Shown here piece by piece: positions 25,674 through 32,979 of a stretch of 42,913 nt of DNA. The stretch's first letter is position 1. The number at the start of each line of letters is the position of its first letter. The position numbers and the translations under genes are program-made. The DNA comes from Chloroflexota bacterium (lineage in GTDB: Bacteria; Chloroflexota; Anaerolineae; UBA4142; SHND01), in assembly GCA_016209205.1 (NCBI GenBank), contig JACQWQ010000069.1, positions 1 to 42,913 on the forward strand, given 5' to 3'. The notes under the pieces were generated by a model. That model worked only from the letters and a program-made list of their open reading frames with translations, was not told the DNA's origin and did no database searches.

Positions 25674-26267
25674 TCAACGCTCCAATTCGTGCGTTAAATC
25701 CTCGATCTCGATGAGCACATCGGGCGGTGTATTGATTCCCATGAGCGCCTGTTTTTTGCGGAGCTCGTGCAGCCGCCGCCGCTTGAGGTTTTTGATTTCA
25801 TCCTCGCGCGCGTTCGCACGAGCCGGTGTCGCAACCGCGGTTGGCGCAGTCGCGCCAAGCGCTTGAAGCAAACGTCGAAATTCTGTTTCGTACCGCGCGC
25901 GTTCCGTAAAATCAAGGTAGATTAACGTGCACAAGCGCAGCGGAATTTCGCAGGGCTCGAGCAAGAGCGGCAAGACCCGCCGCTGCCGCGCGGCGGGATC
26001 CAGCGATTGGCTGAGGATATTTTCAAACTCGGTCCATTCGCCTGTGAGATACGCGGGCGTCAGCACAATCAGCGTCTTGCGGCTGTTTAGCACGGCGCGT
26101 TCGATTTCCGTCAAAATGGGAGCGCCCGGTTCAAAATTCCGGACATCCAACCATAGTTTCACGTTAGCCGCTTCCAGCGTGGGCACGAGCAGTTCACGGA
26201 CCCAATCGCTGTTACGGTGGTTGTAACTGATGAATACATCTGCCTCGGATGGGATGTGCTGTGACAT
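25674..26267 (-). CDS. TIR-domain protein with C-terminal GINTPP hairpin
   Basis: Residues 9-140 form a TIR domain: DVFISYNHRNSDWVRE, then KLWLDVRNFEPG (the BB-loop region), and LTGEWTEFE with the candidate catalytic glutamate E82 in the WxxxE position. Bacterial TIR domains of this kind often cleave NAD+ or make cyclic nucleotide signals once assembled. After an Ala-rich linker, residues 152-197 form a basic helical hairpin with GINTPPDVLIEIEDL, nearly identical in layout to the tail of the receiver-kinase fusion at 17688. There is no own switch domain, so activation must come from a partner, likely one of the ATPases or kinases in this operon. No clear Shine-Dalgarno is present, so the ATG at 26267 rests on the TIR start. 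Confidence 0.88.
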   Translation of the reverse strand: MSQHIPSEADVFISYNHRNSDWVRELLVPTLEAANVKLWLDVRNFEPGAPILTEIERAVLNSRKTLIVLTPAYLTGEWTEFENILSQSLDPAARQRRVLPLLLEPCEIPLRLCTLIYLDFTERARYETEFRRLLQALGATAPTAVATPARANAREDEIKNLKRRRLHELRKKQALMGINTPPDVLIEIEDLTHELER

Positions 26268-26425
26268 GGAATTGTTGCCTCACTCTCGAAAAAAAACGCG
26301 CCATCCATCGAATGCCGGTATTGGCTTTCGACGCGGCGCGCAAACTGAATCGAGTACTCTTGTTGTAAAGCAAGACCACGGATGCTCCAGAGCATAGAGA
26401 GTGTGCGGATCAATTCGAAGAATAC

Positions 26426-27331
26426 TCACGCAAAGAAGGACTCGTCTTGTTCGTCAGTTTTTTTCGTTTCTGCCGGCGGTGTATCCCCGGCAGCTGGCTT
26501 GGCGCCGGAAGCATTTGACGCGGCGGGAGGAGGAGCTGTGGACGGAGCTACGGGCGGAAACTCGGGTTGGCTGTCAATCACCCTGGTTACTCTGGGGACC
26601 GGCGCCGTTTCACGCAGCGCGGCAAACATGTCGGCCGCATTGAGATATTGCTCGCCGCTGCTCTTTTCCGCAAGGATGACTGCCAAGTGCCGCGCAAATT
26701 CAGAGTCTTCCCAATTCTGCAAAGACTGAACGTCAATATCCCTGCGCGCGGCTTGGACAAACCCCTTTTCCAGCTCTTCCGGTAGGAGCGGCTCTTCAAT
26801 TTGGATTTTGCCCACGGTGATGCCGAGGCGCGACAAATCCGGTTCGCCATTGAGACGCGCCAAGACCGCGCTGCCCACTAACTCGAAAATTTCACCACGG
26901 CGGATTTGCTGATTTGAAAACTGCGCAATCTGGGGACGCAGCCAGCGCACGATCTCGCCTTCGACCAGCGAGCACATCAGTTCGTCGCTCAGGTTGATGA
27001 GAACGCCCGCAATCTTGCGTTCGATGGATTTTAGATTAAACGAGAAACTTGCGCTGAGTTTAAGCCCGATACGCAGGGGCTCCCGGCTGGACAAATTGTC
27101 AAAGGTATATTTGCCAAAACGCAGCCCCGTGTAAACGATGGGGCCCATGCGTTCGTGAAATGTGTCATATCGAAAAAATAGGGGGCCGCGGCATTCGTAA
27201 TAAATCCCATCGCGGTAGATCGCACACAAGTGCAGCTCGTCAACCCACTCGTTGCCCAGCCACTTTTGCAGGCGAAATGAAAGGGGCTGGTCTTCCGGTT
27301 CGATATTTGGTTTGGAAGGAGAGCAAGGCAT
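26426..27331 (-). CDS. SPFH/band-7-like domain protein with Pro-rich tail
   Basis: This 301-residue protein has a body that resembles the SPFH (stomatin/prohibitin/flotillin) fold. Visible elements are SREPLRIGLKLSASFSFN, an alternating strand-helix pattern, a region RGEIFELVGSAVLARLNG, and LGITVGKIQIEEPLLPEELE followed by an amphipathic helix. SPFH proteins usually scaffold membrane microdomains, but this one has no hydrophobic anchor and may be recruited by partners. The last 70 residues are Pro/Ala rich and end in the acidic DEQDESFFA. ATG 27331 is chosen because GGAGG lies six bases upstream; an in-frame GTG further up has no site. It starts 33 bases after the ATPase gene and is followed by the TIR gene. 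The family call is moderate. Confidence 0.6.
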   Translation of the reverse strand: MPCSPSKPNIEPEDQPLSFRLQKWLGNEWVDELHLCAIYRDGIYYECRGPLFFRYDTFHERMGPIVYTGLRFGKYTFDNLSSREPLRIGLKLSASFSFNLKSIERKIAGVLINLSDELMCSLVEGEIVRWLRPQIAQFSNQQIRRGEIFELVGSAVLARLNGEPDLSRLGITVGKIQIEEPLLPEELEKGFVQAARRDIDVQSLQNWEDSEFARHLAVILAEKSSGEQYLNAADMFAALRETAPVPRVTRVIDSQPEFPPVAPSTAPPPAASNASGAKPAAGDTPPAETKKTDEQDESFFA

Positions 27332-27364
27332 AGTAACCTCCGCGGAGGGGACGGTCACACGAAA

Positions 27365-28720
27365 CTAGCTTTCCTGATCGCCGATCAAGCGCCAGCGCGT
27401 GTCCGGATCGCGGATCAGATATTGTTTGCCGCCAGTGTTTAGTTTTGTTTGCAGCTGAGAGAGCAATTGATAGAGCTGCTTGAACGAGACGCCGCTGGGT
27501 TGAACCACGATGAGCCGTGCGATCATTTCTCCATCTTCACAAGCAGCAGGGCGGCGCGACAAAAACAAATCCACCAGTTCCACTTCGAGCGCGTCCAAAT
27601 GAATCGTGCGACCATCCAACTGCAATATCCCGGTATCCCTGTCCAATACAAAACGCAAATGCCCAGCGGCAGTCGCCGGTGCGTGTGTACCGGTTCGCAC
27701 ATATTCGGCAAACAAGGGGGAGAAAACCGTAAAGCTCCCCGGCACATCCTCGCGAATCAATCCCTTGCCTTTCAAAGCGGCAATGCCTTTGGATAAAGTG
27801 CGTCCGTTCGCAAGAGCATTCAGGGCGCTCCGCTCATCTTCCTCAAGCCCTGCCAGGATTTTTTCGCATTCCGCGCGGATTAACTTGCGTCCCATCAATT
27901 TCGCGCTGATGTCCGGATCAAGCACACGCTCCCCGTACTGGGTTGCCTCGTACGTGTGCTTCAAGAGACCGGCATGTCCTCCGGTGAGAATGTAAAACCG
28001 GTGTTTTTCCTCGTCGGTCAACTGGTGCACATTCGTTTTTTGCCGACTTGCCATCCAATCCAGCATCACTTCGGCGTCTTGTTCGCGATACGGCTTGATC
28101 CCGATCATGTGCGAGGGAGTCAATTCAAAGAAATGTTCGAAATCGGAGGAGGGCGGTCGCAGACGCGCCAGTTCGCGGCGGGTGAGCGTTACATACATCA
28201 GCTGGTCTTTGTGCGCGTCGCGCAGGGCGCGTAACCCGCGCATCAGCGCGGGGGAGGCGCGTTCAATCAACGCGTCACAATCGTCCAGCAGAAACACAAT
28301 CCGCTGGTCACTGTTGGCGAGTAGTTGTTCCAGCGCATGGCGCAAGTTTTGTTGAGCAAAAGGCGCTCCCGCAGCACTCTGCGCGTCGCGAGCCCATTGA
28401 ACCAGTTGCGGCTGCAATGGACTATTCTGCGCGCCGAACGCCTTGGCGGCTTGGGCAAGCCCGCCAAGAAATTCCGCATAGACGGCGGCGTCTTGATAGT
28501 CGCGGAGGAAATTACAATCTATCGTGATGAGGACGAACCGCGCGGCATCGTCCTGGAAATAGTAATCGCGGATGGACTTGCGCAAGAGCTGTCGCATCAC
28601 GTTGCCTTTGCCGATGCTGGCAACGCCGATGAGCGAGACCGATTCGCCGCGACGGAGCTTGTCAACCAGTGGTTTGATGACTTCGGAGCGAAAACTTGCG
28701 GGGAACGCGCGTTCTGGCAT
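27365..28720 (-). CDS. STAND/AAA-type ATPase with C-terminal winged helix
   Basis: The 451-residue protein has a P-loop at residues 32-40 (GVASIGKGN) and a Walker B strand IVFLLDDCDAL (D146, D147). The base after the P-loop lysine is Gly where Ser or Thr is usual, so magnesium binding may be altered. Helical ATPase parts follow (YILTGGHAGLLKHTYEA). Residues about 360-445 look like an OmpR/PhoB-type winged helix: LDGRTIHLDALEVELVDLFL, then a helix and the wing YLIRDPDTRWRL. This gives a nucleotide-controlled switch with possible DNA or protein binding. The same layout appears in the gene at 38860. It probably heads an operon; a weak TATGAT box lies at 28751-28756. The ribosome site is weak. 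Confidence 0.8.
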   Translation of the reverse strand: MPERAFPASFRSEVIKPLVDKLRRGESVSLIGVASIGKGNVMRQLLRKSIRDYYFQDDAARFVLITIDCNFLRDYQDAAVYAEFLGGLAQAAKAFGAQNSPLQPQLVQWARDAQSAAGAPFAQQNLRHALEQLLANSDQRIVFLLDDCDALIERASPALMRGLRALRDAHKDQLMYVTLTRRELARLRPPSSDFEHFFELTPSHMIGIKPYREQDAEVMLDWMASRQKTNVHQLTDEEKHRFYILTGGHAGLLKHTYEATQYGERVLDPDISAKLMGRKLIRAECEKILAGLEEDERSALNALANGRTLSKGIAALKGKGLIREDVPGSFTVFSPLFAEYVRTGTHAPATAAGHLRFVLDRDTGILQLDGRTIHLDALEVELVDLFLSRRPAACEDGEMIARLIVVQPSGVSFKQLYQLLSQLQTKLNTGGKQYLIRDPDTRWRLIGDQES

Positions 28721-28811
28721 AATGTTGCTCTAAAGCATGGAATTGTGCATATCATAGCACATTTACAGCGTTCTGCGCGGATAACTTTGCAGAATCACGC
28801 CCGTGCAATTG

Positions 28812-28910
28812 CGGAGTTCAACTCCGAAACACAGAGGTTCTGGAGTACAACTCCAGAACCAACAGTCTTACAATTCTCCAGAACCAACGTTTTACAACTC
28901 CAGAACCAAC
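28812..28910. repeat. CTCCAGAACCAAC palindromic direct repeats
   Basis: A hairpin GGTTCTGGAGT-ACA-ACTCCAGAACC (28836-28860) is followed by two more copies of CTCCAGAACCAAC (28876-28888, 28898-28910). A related short palindrome CGGAGTTCAACTCCG lies at 28812-28826. The block fills the gap between the HD-protein stop and the ATPase gene start. It could act as a weak terminator or attenuator, or be a dispersed extragenic repeat. Confidence 0.75.
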
Positions 28911-28911
28911 G

Positions 28912-29697
28912 TCAGAGATTCTGGGTGGCGCCGAACGCGCGCTGCCAGGGTTCATAGACGGAGCGAATAAATTCAAGCTTGGGCAGCCCGAATTTGTCCT
29001 TGAATTCAAGCAGACGCTGCTCCTTGTCCGTCCCGCGTGCTCGCTCTACCGCCAGTGCTTCGTCAAAGGTCGAGAACTTGAGTCGCTTGCTGTGAAACTT
29101 GTCCGCATAGCAGATCAACTCTTCGAGGCGCGATTGCGGCACATAGTCTTCAGACGGCAATGGCAGCGCCTGGCGGGCAATATCCTCGCGCGTGATCCCG
29201 ACCCCGGTATGTCGTTCGGCGACGCGCGCGATTTCTTCGGGAAAACCTTCGCGGCGCAGAATGTGTCCACCAATAATGCCGTGCCGTATGTAACAGGACA
29301 TTTCAGCGGCGAACCGATCGTCCCAATCTATCGTTCTGTAGATGCCGAGATCGTGCACCAGCGCCGCTTGCCAAATTACTTTCTCGTCGAGGTCTGGCGC
29401 GGTACGACGGTGTAATTGGATGGCGATGAGCGCGACGATCATGGAATGATGCCAAACGAGTGACAGCGTACGGGATGTCGGCGCAAAGCGTGTGTGAAGC
29501 GCGACCAGATTGGCAAAGCGATAGGCAAAATCCGTTTCGGCAGGAAAGGCGCGAAAAAGACCTTGGGGCGCCCATGTCGCTCGCTGCCCTTGTGGCAGCG
29601 CGGTCTGGCAGTACAGACAGAATTCTGCGTTCGAGATTCGCGCGAACTGCCGCCAAGAAATTGGCTCGCCACACCATTTGCAGATTTGATTTGACAT
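28912..29697 (-). CDS. Zinc-ribbon HD-domain phosphohydrolase (261 aa)
   Basis: The N-terminus has a four-cysteine zinc ribbon (C6, C9, C27, C30: CKWCGEPIS and FCLYC). Residues 80-175 carry an HD metal-binding set: H83/H84, H115-D116 in ALVHDLGIYRTI, H139 and H145 in RHGIIGGHI, and H163 in ERHTGVGITREDI. HD proteins of this HDIG-like type hydrolyse phosphate bonds in nucleotides or cyclic nucleotides; the substrate here is unknown. The C-terminal part is helical. ATG 29697 has AAGGA upstream. The frame extends further, to 29775, but that region is a hairpin and not protein. In this signalling island it may degrade a nucleotide messenger, but that is inference. Confidence 0.82.
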   Translation of the reverse strand: MSNQICKWCGEPISWRQFARISNAEFCLYCQTALPQGQRATWAPQGLFRAFPAETDFAYRFANLVALHTRFAPTSRTLSLVWHHSMIVALIAIQLHRRTAPDLDEKVIWQAALVHDLGIYRTIDWDDRFAAEMSCYIRHGIIGGHILRREGFPEEIARVAERHTGVGITREDIARQALPLPSEDYVPQSRLEELICYADKFHSKRLKFSTFDEALAVERARGTDKEQRLLEFKDKFGLPKLEFIRSVYEPWQRAFGATQNL

Positions 29698-29722
29698 ACG
29701 GCTAGTCCTTTCGAGTGTTGTG

Positions 29723-29761
29723 AAAAGGAGTTGCCCTGCGTCAGGTGGAGCAACTCCTTTT
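29723..29761. terminator. 12-bp perfect hairpin, probable terminator
   Basis: AAAAGGAGTTGC (29723-29734) and its exact complement (29750-29761) enclose a 15-base loop, with T-rich ends on both strands. It lies between the two-TM membrane protein gene (ends 29903) and the HD-domain gene (starts 29697), so the HD gene may be transcribed separately or at a lower level. Confidence 0.55.
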
Positions 29762-29902
29762 TCGATTACGTTCACGGTATTTGAAAACCCGCGTCATTGG
29801 AGGTCATTCAAATGCTCTTCAGCTCTGGAAGAGCGACAGTGCGTCGAACCGTGTGTCGCTGTGTGTATCCCAGCGAGTGAACGAGCCGGGTGCTGTGCCT
29901 GC

Positions 29903-30646
29903 TCATTCTTGCACCGTCAGTGGCATTCCCACCAGTTGATTCATGGCAGATGCATCTTGAATGAGCCAGCGGTCACCGACCTTGACAAAATCGAGCGTCG
30001 TACCGATACGCGTGGGGCGGAAAAAAGACCGCGCGTCAACATAACCGTCACAATAGAGCGTCGCCTGTTCGTCAAAATTGGCGCTCAACGAAAAAGCTTT
30101 GAGTTGGGTCATACGCGCCATGCCAACCATTACTTGCGGCGCCCCTTCTTGCCAGTAGCAATTTTCGGTCTGGAGCTTGGCAAGACTCGCAATCATTTGT
30201 ATTCGCGCATTGCCCGTGAGGAATTGGTCGATCCCCCTCCAATCTCTTGTCCGCAGCGCGTTTGCCCGCCATCCGAAAAACTCTTGCAAAGTCTTGGCGC
30301 CCATTTCCCGGGCATTCTGTTGCATGGGGTCGGCCGTCTGTGATTGGGTCTGGACTGGGGCCTCTGGCGGCTGTAGCGCCAACGCAAGTGTCGAGGTCGC
30401 CGGAGCGGCGCTGCTCGCTTGGACTTCGGAAATGAGCGCGACGCCGCCAGCAGCCAAAACTGCAATCAAAAAAAGCGTGCCAAGATTCCAACCCGTTGAT
30501 CTTTGCTGCCCAAAGGACTGCGGCTGAAATGGCAACGGCATTCGCGATGGACTGATGGCTTGCTGCACTAGGTTATACAGAGCCGCAACCGCAATTACCA
30601 AAAGGAACGTGATGGTTGGCAACCCGGTAGAGATTTGTGTTTCCAT
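29903..30646 (-). CDS. Two-TM membrane protein with C-terminal NTF2/Tim44-like region
   Basis: This 247-residue protein has two membrane helices (about residues 11-31, ITFLLVIAVAALYNLVQQAI, and 56-75, GTLFLIAVLAAGGVALISEV). A linker rich in Ala, Pro and Gln follows, then a soluble C-terminal domain (120-247) with RTRDWRGIDQFLTGNARIQM, strands and a final GDRWLIQDASAMNQL. That pattern resembles NTF2/Tim44-like alpha+beta domains, but the match is weak. The first ATG is preceded by a G-rich run (GGGGGGGGAAAT), an unusual but plausible ribosome site. It sits with two small proteins at the start of the downstream half of the island and may anchor the soluble signalling proteins at the membrane. 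Confidence 0.6.
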   Translation of the reverse strand: METQISTGLPTITFLLVIAVAALYNLVQQAISPSRMPLPFQPQSFGQQRSTGWNLGTLFLIAVLAAGGVALISEVQASSAAPATSTLALALQPPEAPVQTQSQTADPMQQNAREMGAKTLQEFFGWRANALRTRDWRGIDQFLTGNARIQMIASLAKLQTENCYWQEGAPQVMVGMARMTQLKAFSLSANFDEQATLYCDGYVDARSFFRPTRIGTTLDFVKVGDRWLIQDASAMNQLVGMPLTVQE

Positions 30647-30782
30647 ATTTCCCCCCCCATTCCGATCGTGCTAGTCCCGAAGCTCCTCTCGCGCATAGCC
30701 GGAGAGTTGAATCTTTTGAAAAGCGTACCTCCTGCAACGACAGCATTTGTGAGCTCTCGGTGTGCCAGCTCTGGCTTGGTCA

Positions 30783-30938
30783 TTAAAACGGAGCATCTGA
30801 TTCGACGAATCCAGCATCTTGACAAAACAAATAGAGCGGGGCTTGGTAAAGCGCTTGCAGAACCAGATAGAGCAAGAGTGCGATGCCGCCGATGCTGCTG
30901 AGCAAGATTATTCCACTCAAAAATGCAATGGCTTCCAT
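30783..30938 (-). CDS. 51-aa single-span membrane protein
   Basis: A strong AGGAGG site four bases before ATG 30938 starts a 51-residue protein, MEAIAFLSGIILLSSIGGIA and onward, that is almost entirely one long hydrophobic segment (residues 3-37). The end, CQDAGFVESDAPF, is short and acidic. It matches no family I know. The perfect ribosome site and the place between other membrane or small proteins support a real gene. Such tiny membrane proteins can regulate a larger membrane partner, here perhaps the two-TM protein downstream. The frame is open upstream of the ATG, but without a start signal. Confidence 0.6.
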   Translation of the reverse strand: MEAIAFLSGIILLSSIGGIALLLYLVLQALYQAPLYLFCQDAGFVESDAPF

Positions 30939-31124
30939 ACGTCCTCCTCGCGTGCCGAGCTCAAGCTCGTGAATTGATTGGATATGCAATGATTTCAGCA
31001 TGTGAAATGAAACGATTCGATTCAAAATTCGGTGCGACGGTTGAACGACCATTTGTGCACGGAACGCTTCAAGTTTAACGCTTCGCTTCGATATAGAGCC
31101 GTTTGAGCGCTTCGATTCAATTTC

Positions 31125-31298
31125 TCATTGGCTCGCTCGTACTCTGAAAAGCTGGTCGCGTGGTTTGCGAAAGTACACTTCGTACTGAGCGCCAACAAGC
31201 CAGAACCGGATAATATGCTTGCGTGGATTAGAATAGTGCAACCAAGTTGCTGGGTGGTCTGATACCATAGAGCGAGTGGAATTTGAGAGAGTATTCAT
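31125..31298 (-). CDS. 57-aa small protein behind a strong ribosome site
   Basis: AAAGGAGGACAAAGCACCG precedes ATG 31298, so the SD is consensus but the spacer (11 bases) is a little long. The predicted peptide starts MNTLSNSTRSMVSDHPATWL, is basic and aromatic (HYSNPRKHIIRFW, QYEVYFRKPRDQLFR) and has no cysteine. It lies directly after the terminator that ends the radical SAM gene. It could be a small regulatory protein or the substrate peptide of that enzyme; no known precursor motif is seen. The coding call rests on the SD and on an intact 57-codon frame, so it is moderate. Confidence 0.45.
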   Translation of the reverse strand: MNTLSNSTRSMVSDHPATWLHYSNPRKHIIRFWLVGAQYEVYFRKPRDQLFRVRASQ

Positions 31299-31457
31299 CG
31301 GTGCTTTGTCCTCCTTTTTGTTTTACAGTCCTATTATTTCACAACCAATGATTTTTGGTTCACACAGCTGCGTTGCAGCGCTCCGACAGTCTCCTAAATT
31401 TGGTCATACGCGGGTCTCACATTCGTCTTACGTGCGGTTTGCTTCACGCCGCTTGGA

Positions 31458-31496
31458 CAAAAAAAACAGGGGAAGGATGAATTCATCCTTCCCCTG
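31458..31496 (-). terminator. Strong Rho-independent terminator after the radical SAM gene
   Basis: Bases 31467-31496 are a perfect 30-base palindrome (arm CAGGGGAAGGATGAA). On the minus strand it is followed by a run of T (A-run 31459-31466 on the plus strand). It lies 21 bases after the stop codon at 31518 and would efficiently end the upstream ATPase/radical SAM transcript, dividing the island into two transcription units. Confidence 0.92.
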
Positions 31497-31517
31497 TCGA
31501 ACTTGACCATGTTTCGT

Positions 31518-32975
31518 TCACGCGTTCATGGCAGCATATTTCAGCAGACGCAATCCCTCCAACCGAACCACTTGAGGATAGAGCGCATGGTAGACATTGC
31601 AGTACGGTGATTGCACATCCGTACGACCCGTTGCGCGCCAAGTTAAGAGGGCGCAGCCCCCAGCGCACCAAAATCTCCATTCGCAATTTTTGCAGCCCTC
31701 TTTTTCCGTGACCGGGACATTCTGAAAGCCGCGCCGATGGTTGCGCAAGTGAGCGAGGGGGTCCTCTGCCATCACACTGGTGAGCGGACGCTCAATTTCC
31801 ATTTGACAACGCGCGACGCCGCCGCGTTCGTCAATCACCATATAGTTGTGTCCTGCGCCGCAGGCGTACTCGTGCGGCTCGGCAAACGAGCTGCGATCCA
31901 TCAAGCCGTCAATCAGGCGTCGTTTTGGCAGACGCGTTTCAATGACGGCAAACGCCGCTTGCATTCCGGCGACCAGCCGTGCTTGTGCGGCGGCAAGCTC
32001 CGTGTGTGGGGTCGCACATTGATTCTCACGATAAAAATTAAGATTAAAGGGCAGGTCGCGATCGATCGCGAAATGCACGGCGTCCGTCAACGTGTCGGCA
32101 TTGTGCGCAGTGACGGTGATGGAAAGATGCGGCGACAATCCGTTCGTTATCGCGCGATCAATGGCATGGGCAACCGAGCTAAAACTGCCGCGCCCGCTCG
32201 CAAACACGCGCTGCTTGTCGTGCGCCGCGCCGACGCCGTCAAGAGAAATCATCAAACGGATGTTTTCGTCGCGCAAGAATTCAATCATCGCACGGGTGAG
32301 GGTGACGCCGTTGCTCAGGACGACTTCGCGCAATTCAAGCCCTGATTCTGTCTTTCGAGCGCGCGCATGAGCGTGCAGTGTTCGCACGAGGTCAAAGTTC
32401 AGGGTGGCTTCGCCGCCCGCGTACTTTAATTTCACCGCTTGGAAACGGTGTCGTACTGCGGAACGAAATACCGCGTCCACTGCGGCGCGACCTATTTCCT
32501 CAGTCATCGCATGATTCGTTTTGTGAATATAACAATAGGTGCAACGTAAATTACAGGCATTCGTAACGTGGAGCCAGGCGGTCAATGTTTTTACACGCGA
32601 GCGGATGATGGAGGCGGGTGCGTCTGTGGGGCGGATCAAACCCAGCGCCATCAAGGAGCGCACAGCGTTCGCGTGCTCTGGGGAGGACACAGGAGCGCTG
32701 GGCAAAACAGAATCAAGTCGCTGCGGCAGTGCAAACGCATCCAGGATGTTTTGCGCGGGTGTGTTGAGGACGACGACATTTGAAAAACCCGCTGGATTGA
32801 AAACGAGTTGATGTCGTTCGGGCAGGGGCGCGCGATACAAACGCGGCGCGATTTGCCACGCTGCGAACGTATCCATTGTGTGCGGCGTGAGGGGCTCAAA
32901 GCCGCCATCGGGACACGCGCAATCTTGCTCTGGAAATTCGCCGGACGTGCAAGTGAGGATGAGTGGCTGGTCCAT
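31518..32975 (-). CDS. Radical SAM/SPASM enzyme, peptide-maturase type
   Basis: This 485-residue protein has the radical SAM cluster motif C141xxxC145xxC148 (TNACNLRCTYCYIHK) in a typical barrel. The C-terminal SPASM region carries the further cysteines YACGAGHNY, ARCQMEI, CKNCEWRFWCAGGC and SPYCNVY, which bind auxiliary iron-sulfur clusters. Residues about 35-120 (LVFNPAGFSNVVVLNTPAQ and MALGLIRPTD) look like the small winged-helix peptide-recognition region of peptide maturases. Enzymes of this type modify ribosomal peptides or proteins (thioether, epimerisation, sulfatase activation). ATG 32975 is chosen: GGAG lies nine bases before it, and the upstream ATPase stop is only four bases away. 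The TTG further up is less likely. The target is unknown; a nearby small protein is a candidate. Confidence 0.87.
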   Translation of the reverse strand: MDQPLILTCTSGEFPEQDCACPDGGFEPLTPHTMDTFAAWQIAPRLYRAPLPERHQLVFNPAGFSNVVVLNTPAQNILDAFALPQRLDSVLPSAPVSSPEHANAVRSLMALGLIRPTDAPASIIRSRVKTLTAWLHVTNACNLRCTYCYIHKTNHAMTEEIGRAAVDAVFRSAVRHRFQAVKLKYAGGEATLNFDLVRTLHAHARARKTESGLELREVVLSNGVTLTRAMIEFLRDENIRLMISLDGVGAAHDKQRVFASGRGSFSSVAHAIDRAITNGLSPHLSITVTAHNADTLTDAVHFAIDRDLPFNLNFYRENQCATPHTELAAAQARLVAGMQAAFAVIETRLPKRRLIDGLMDRSSFAEPHEYACGAGHNYMVIDERGGVARCQMEIERPLTSVMAEDPLAHLRNHRRGFQNVPVTEKEGCKNCEWRFWCAGGCALLTWRATGRTDVQSPYCNVYHALYPQVVRLEGLRLLKYAAMNA

Positions 32976-32979
32976 GGGT

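Noticed and set aside
26159..26413. Small minus-strand gene between the SPFH-like and TIR genes
   Set aside because: The first 45 residues look vaguely coding, but there is no ribosome site and it overlaps the TIR gene by more than 100 bases.
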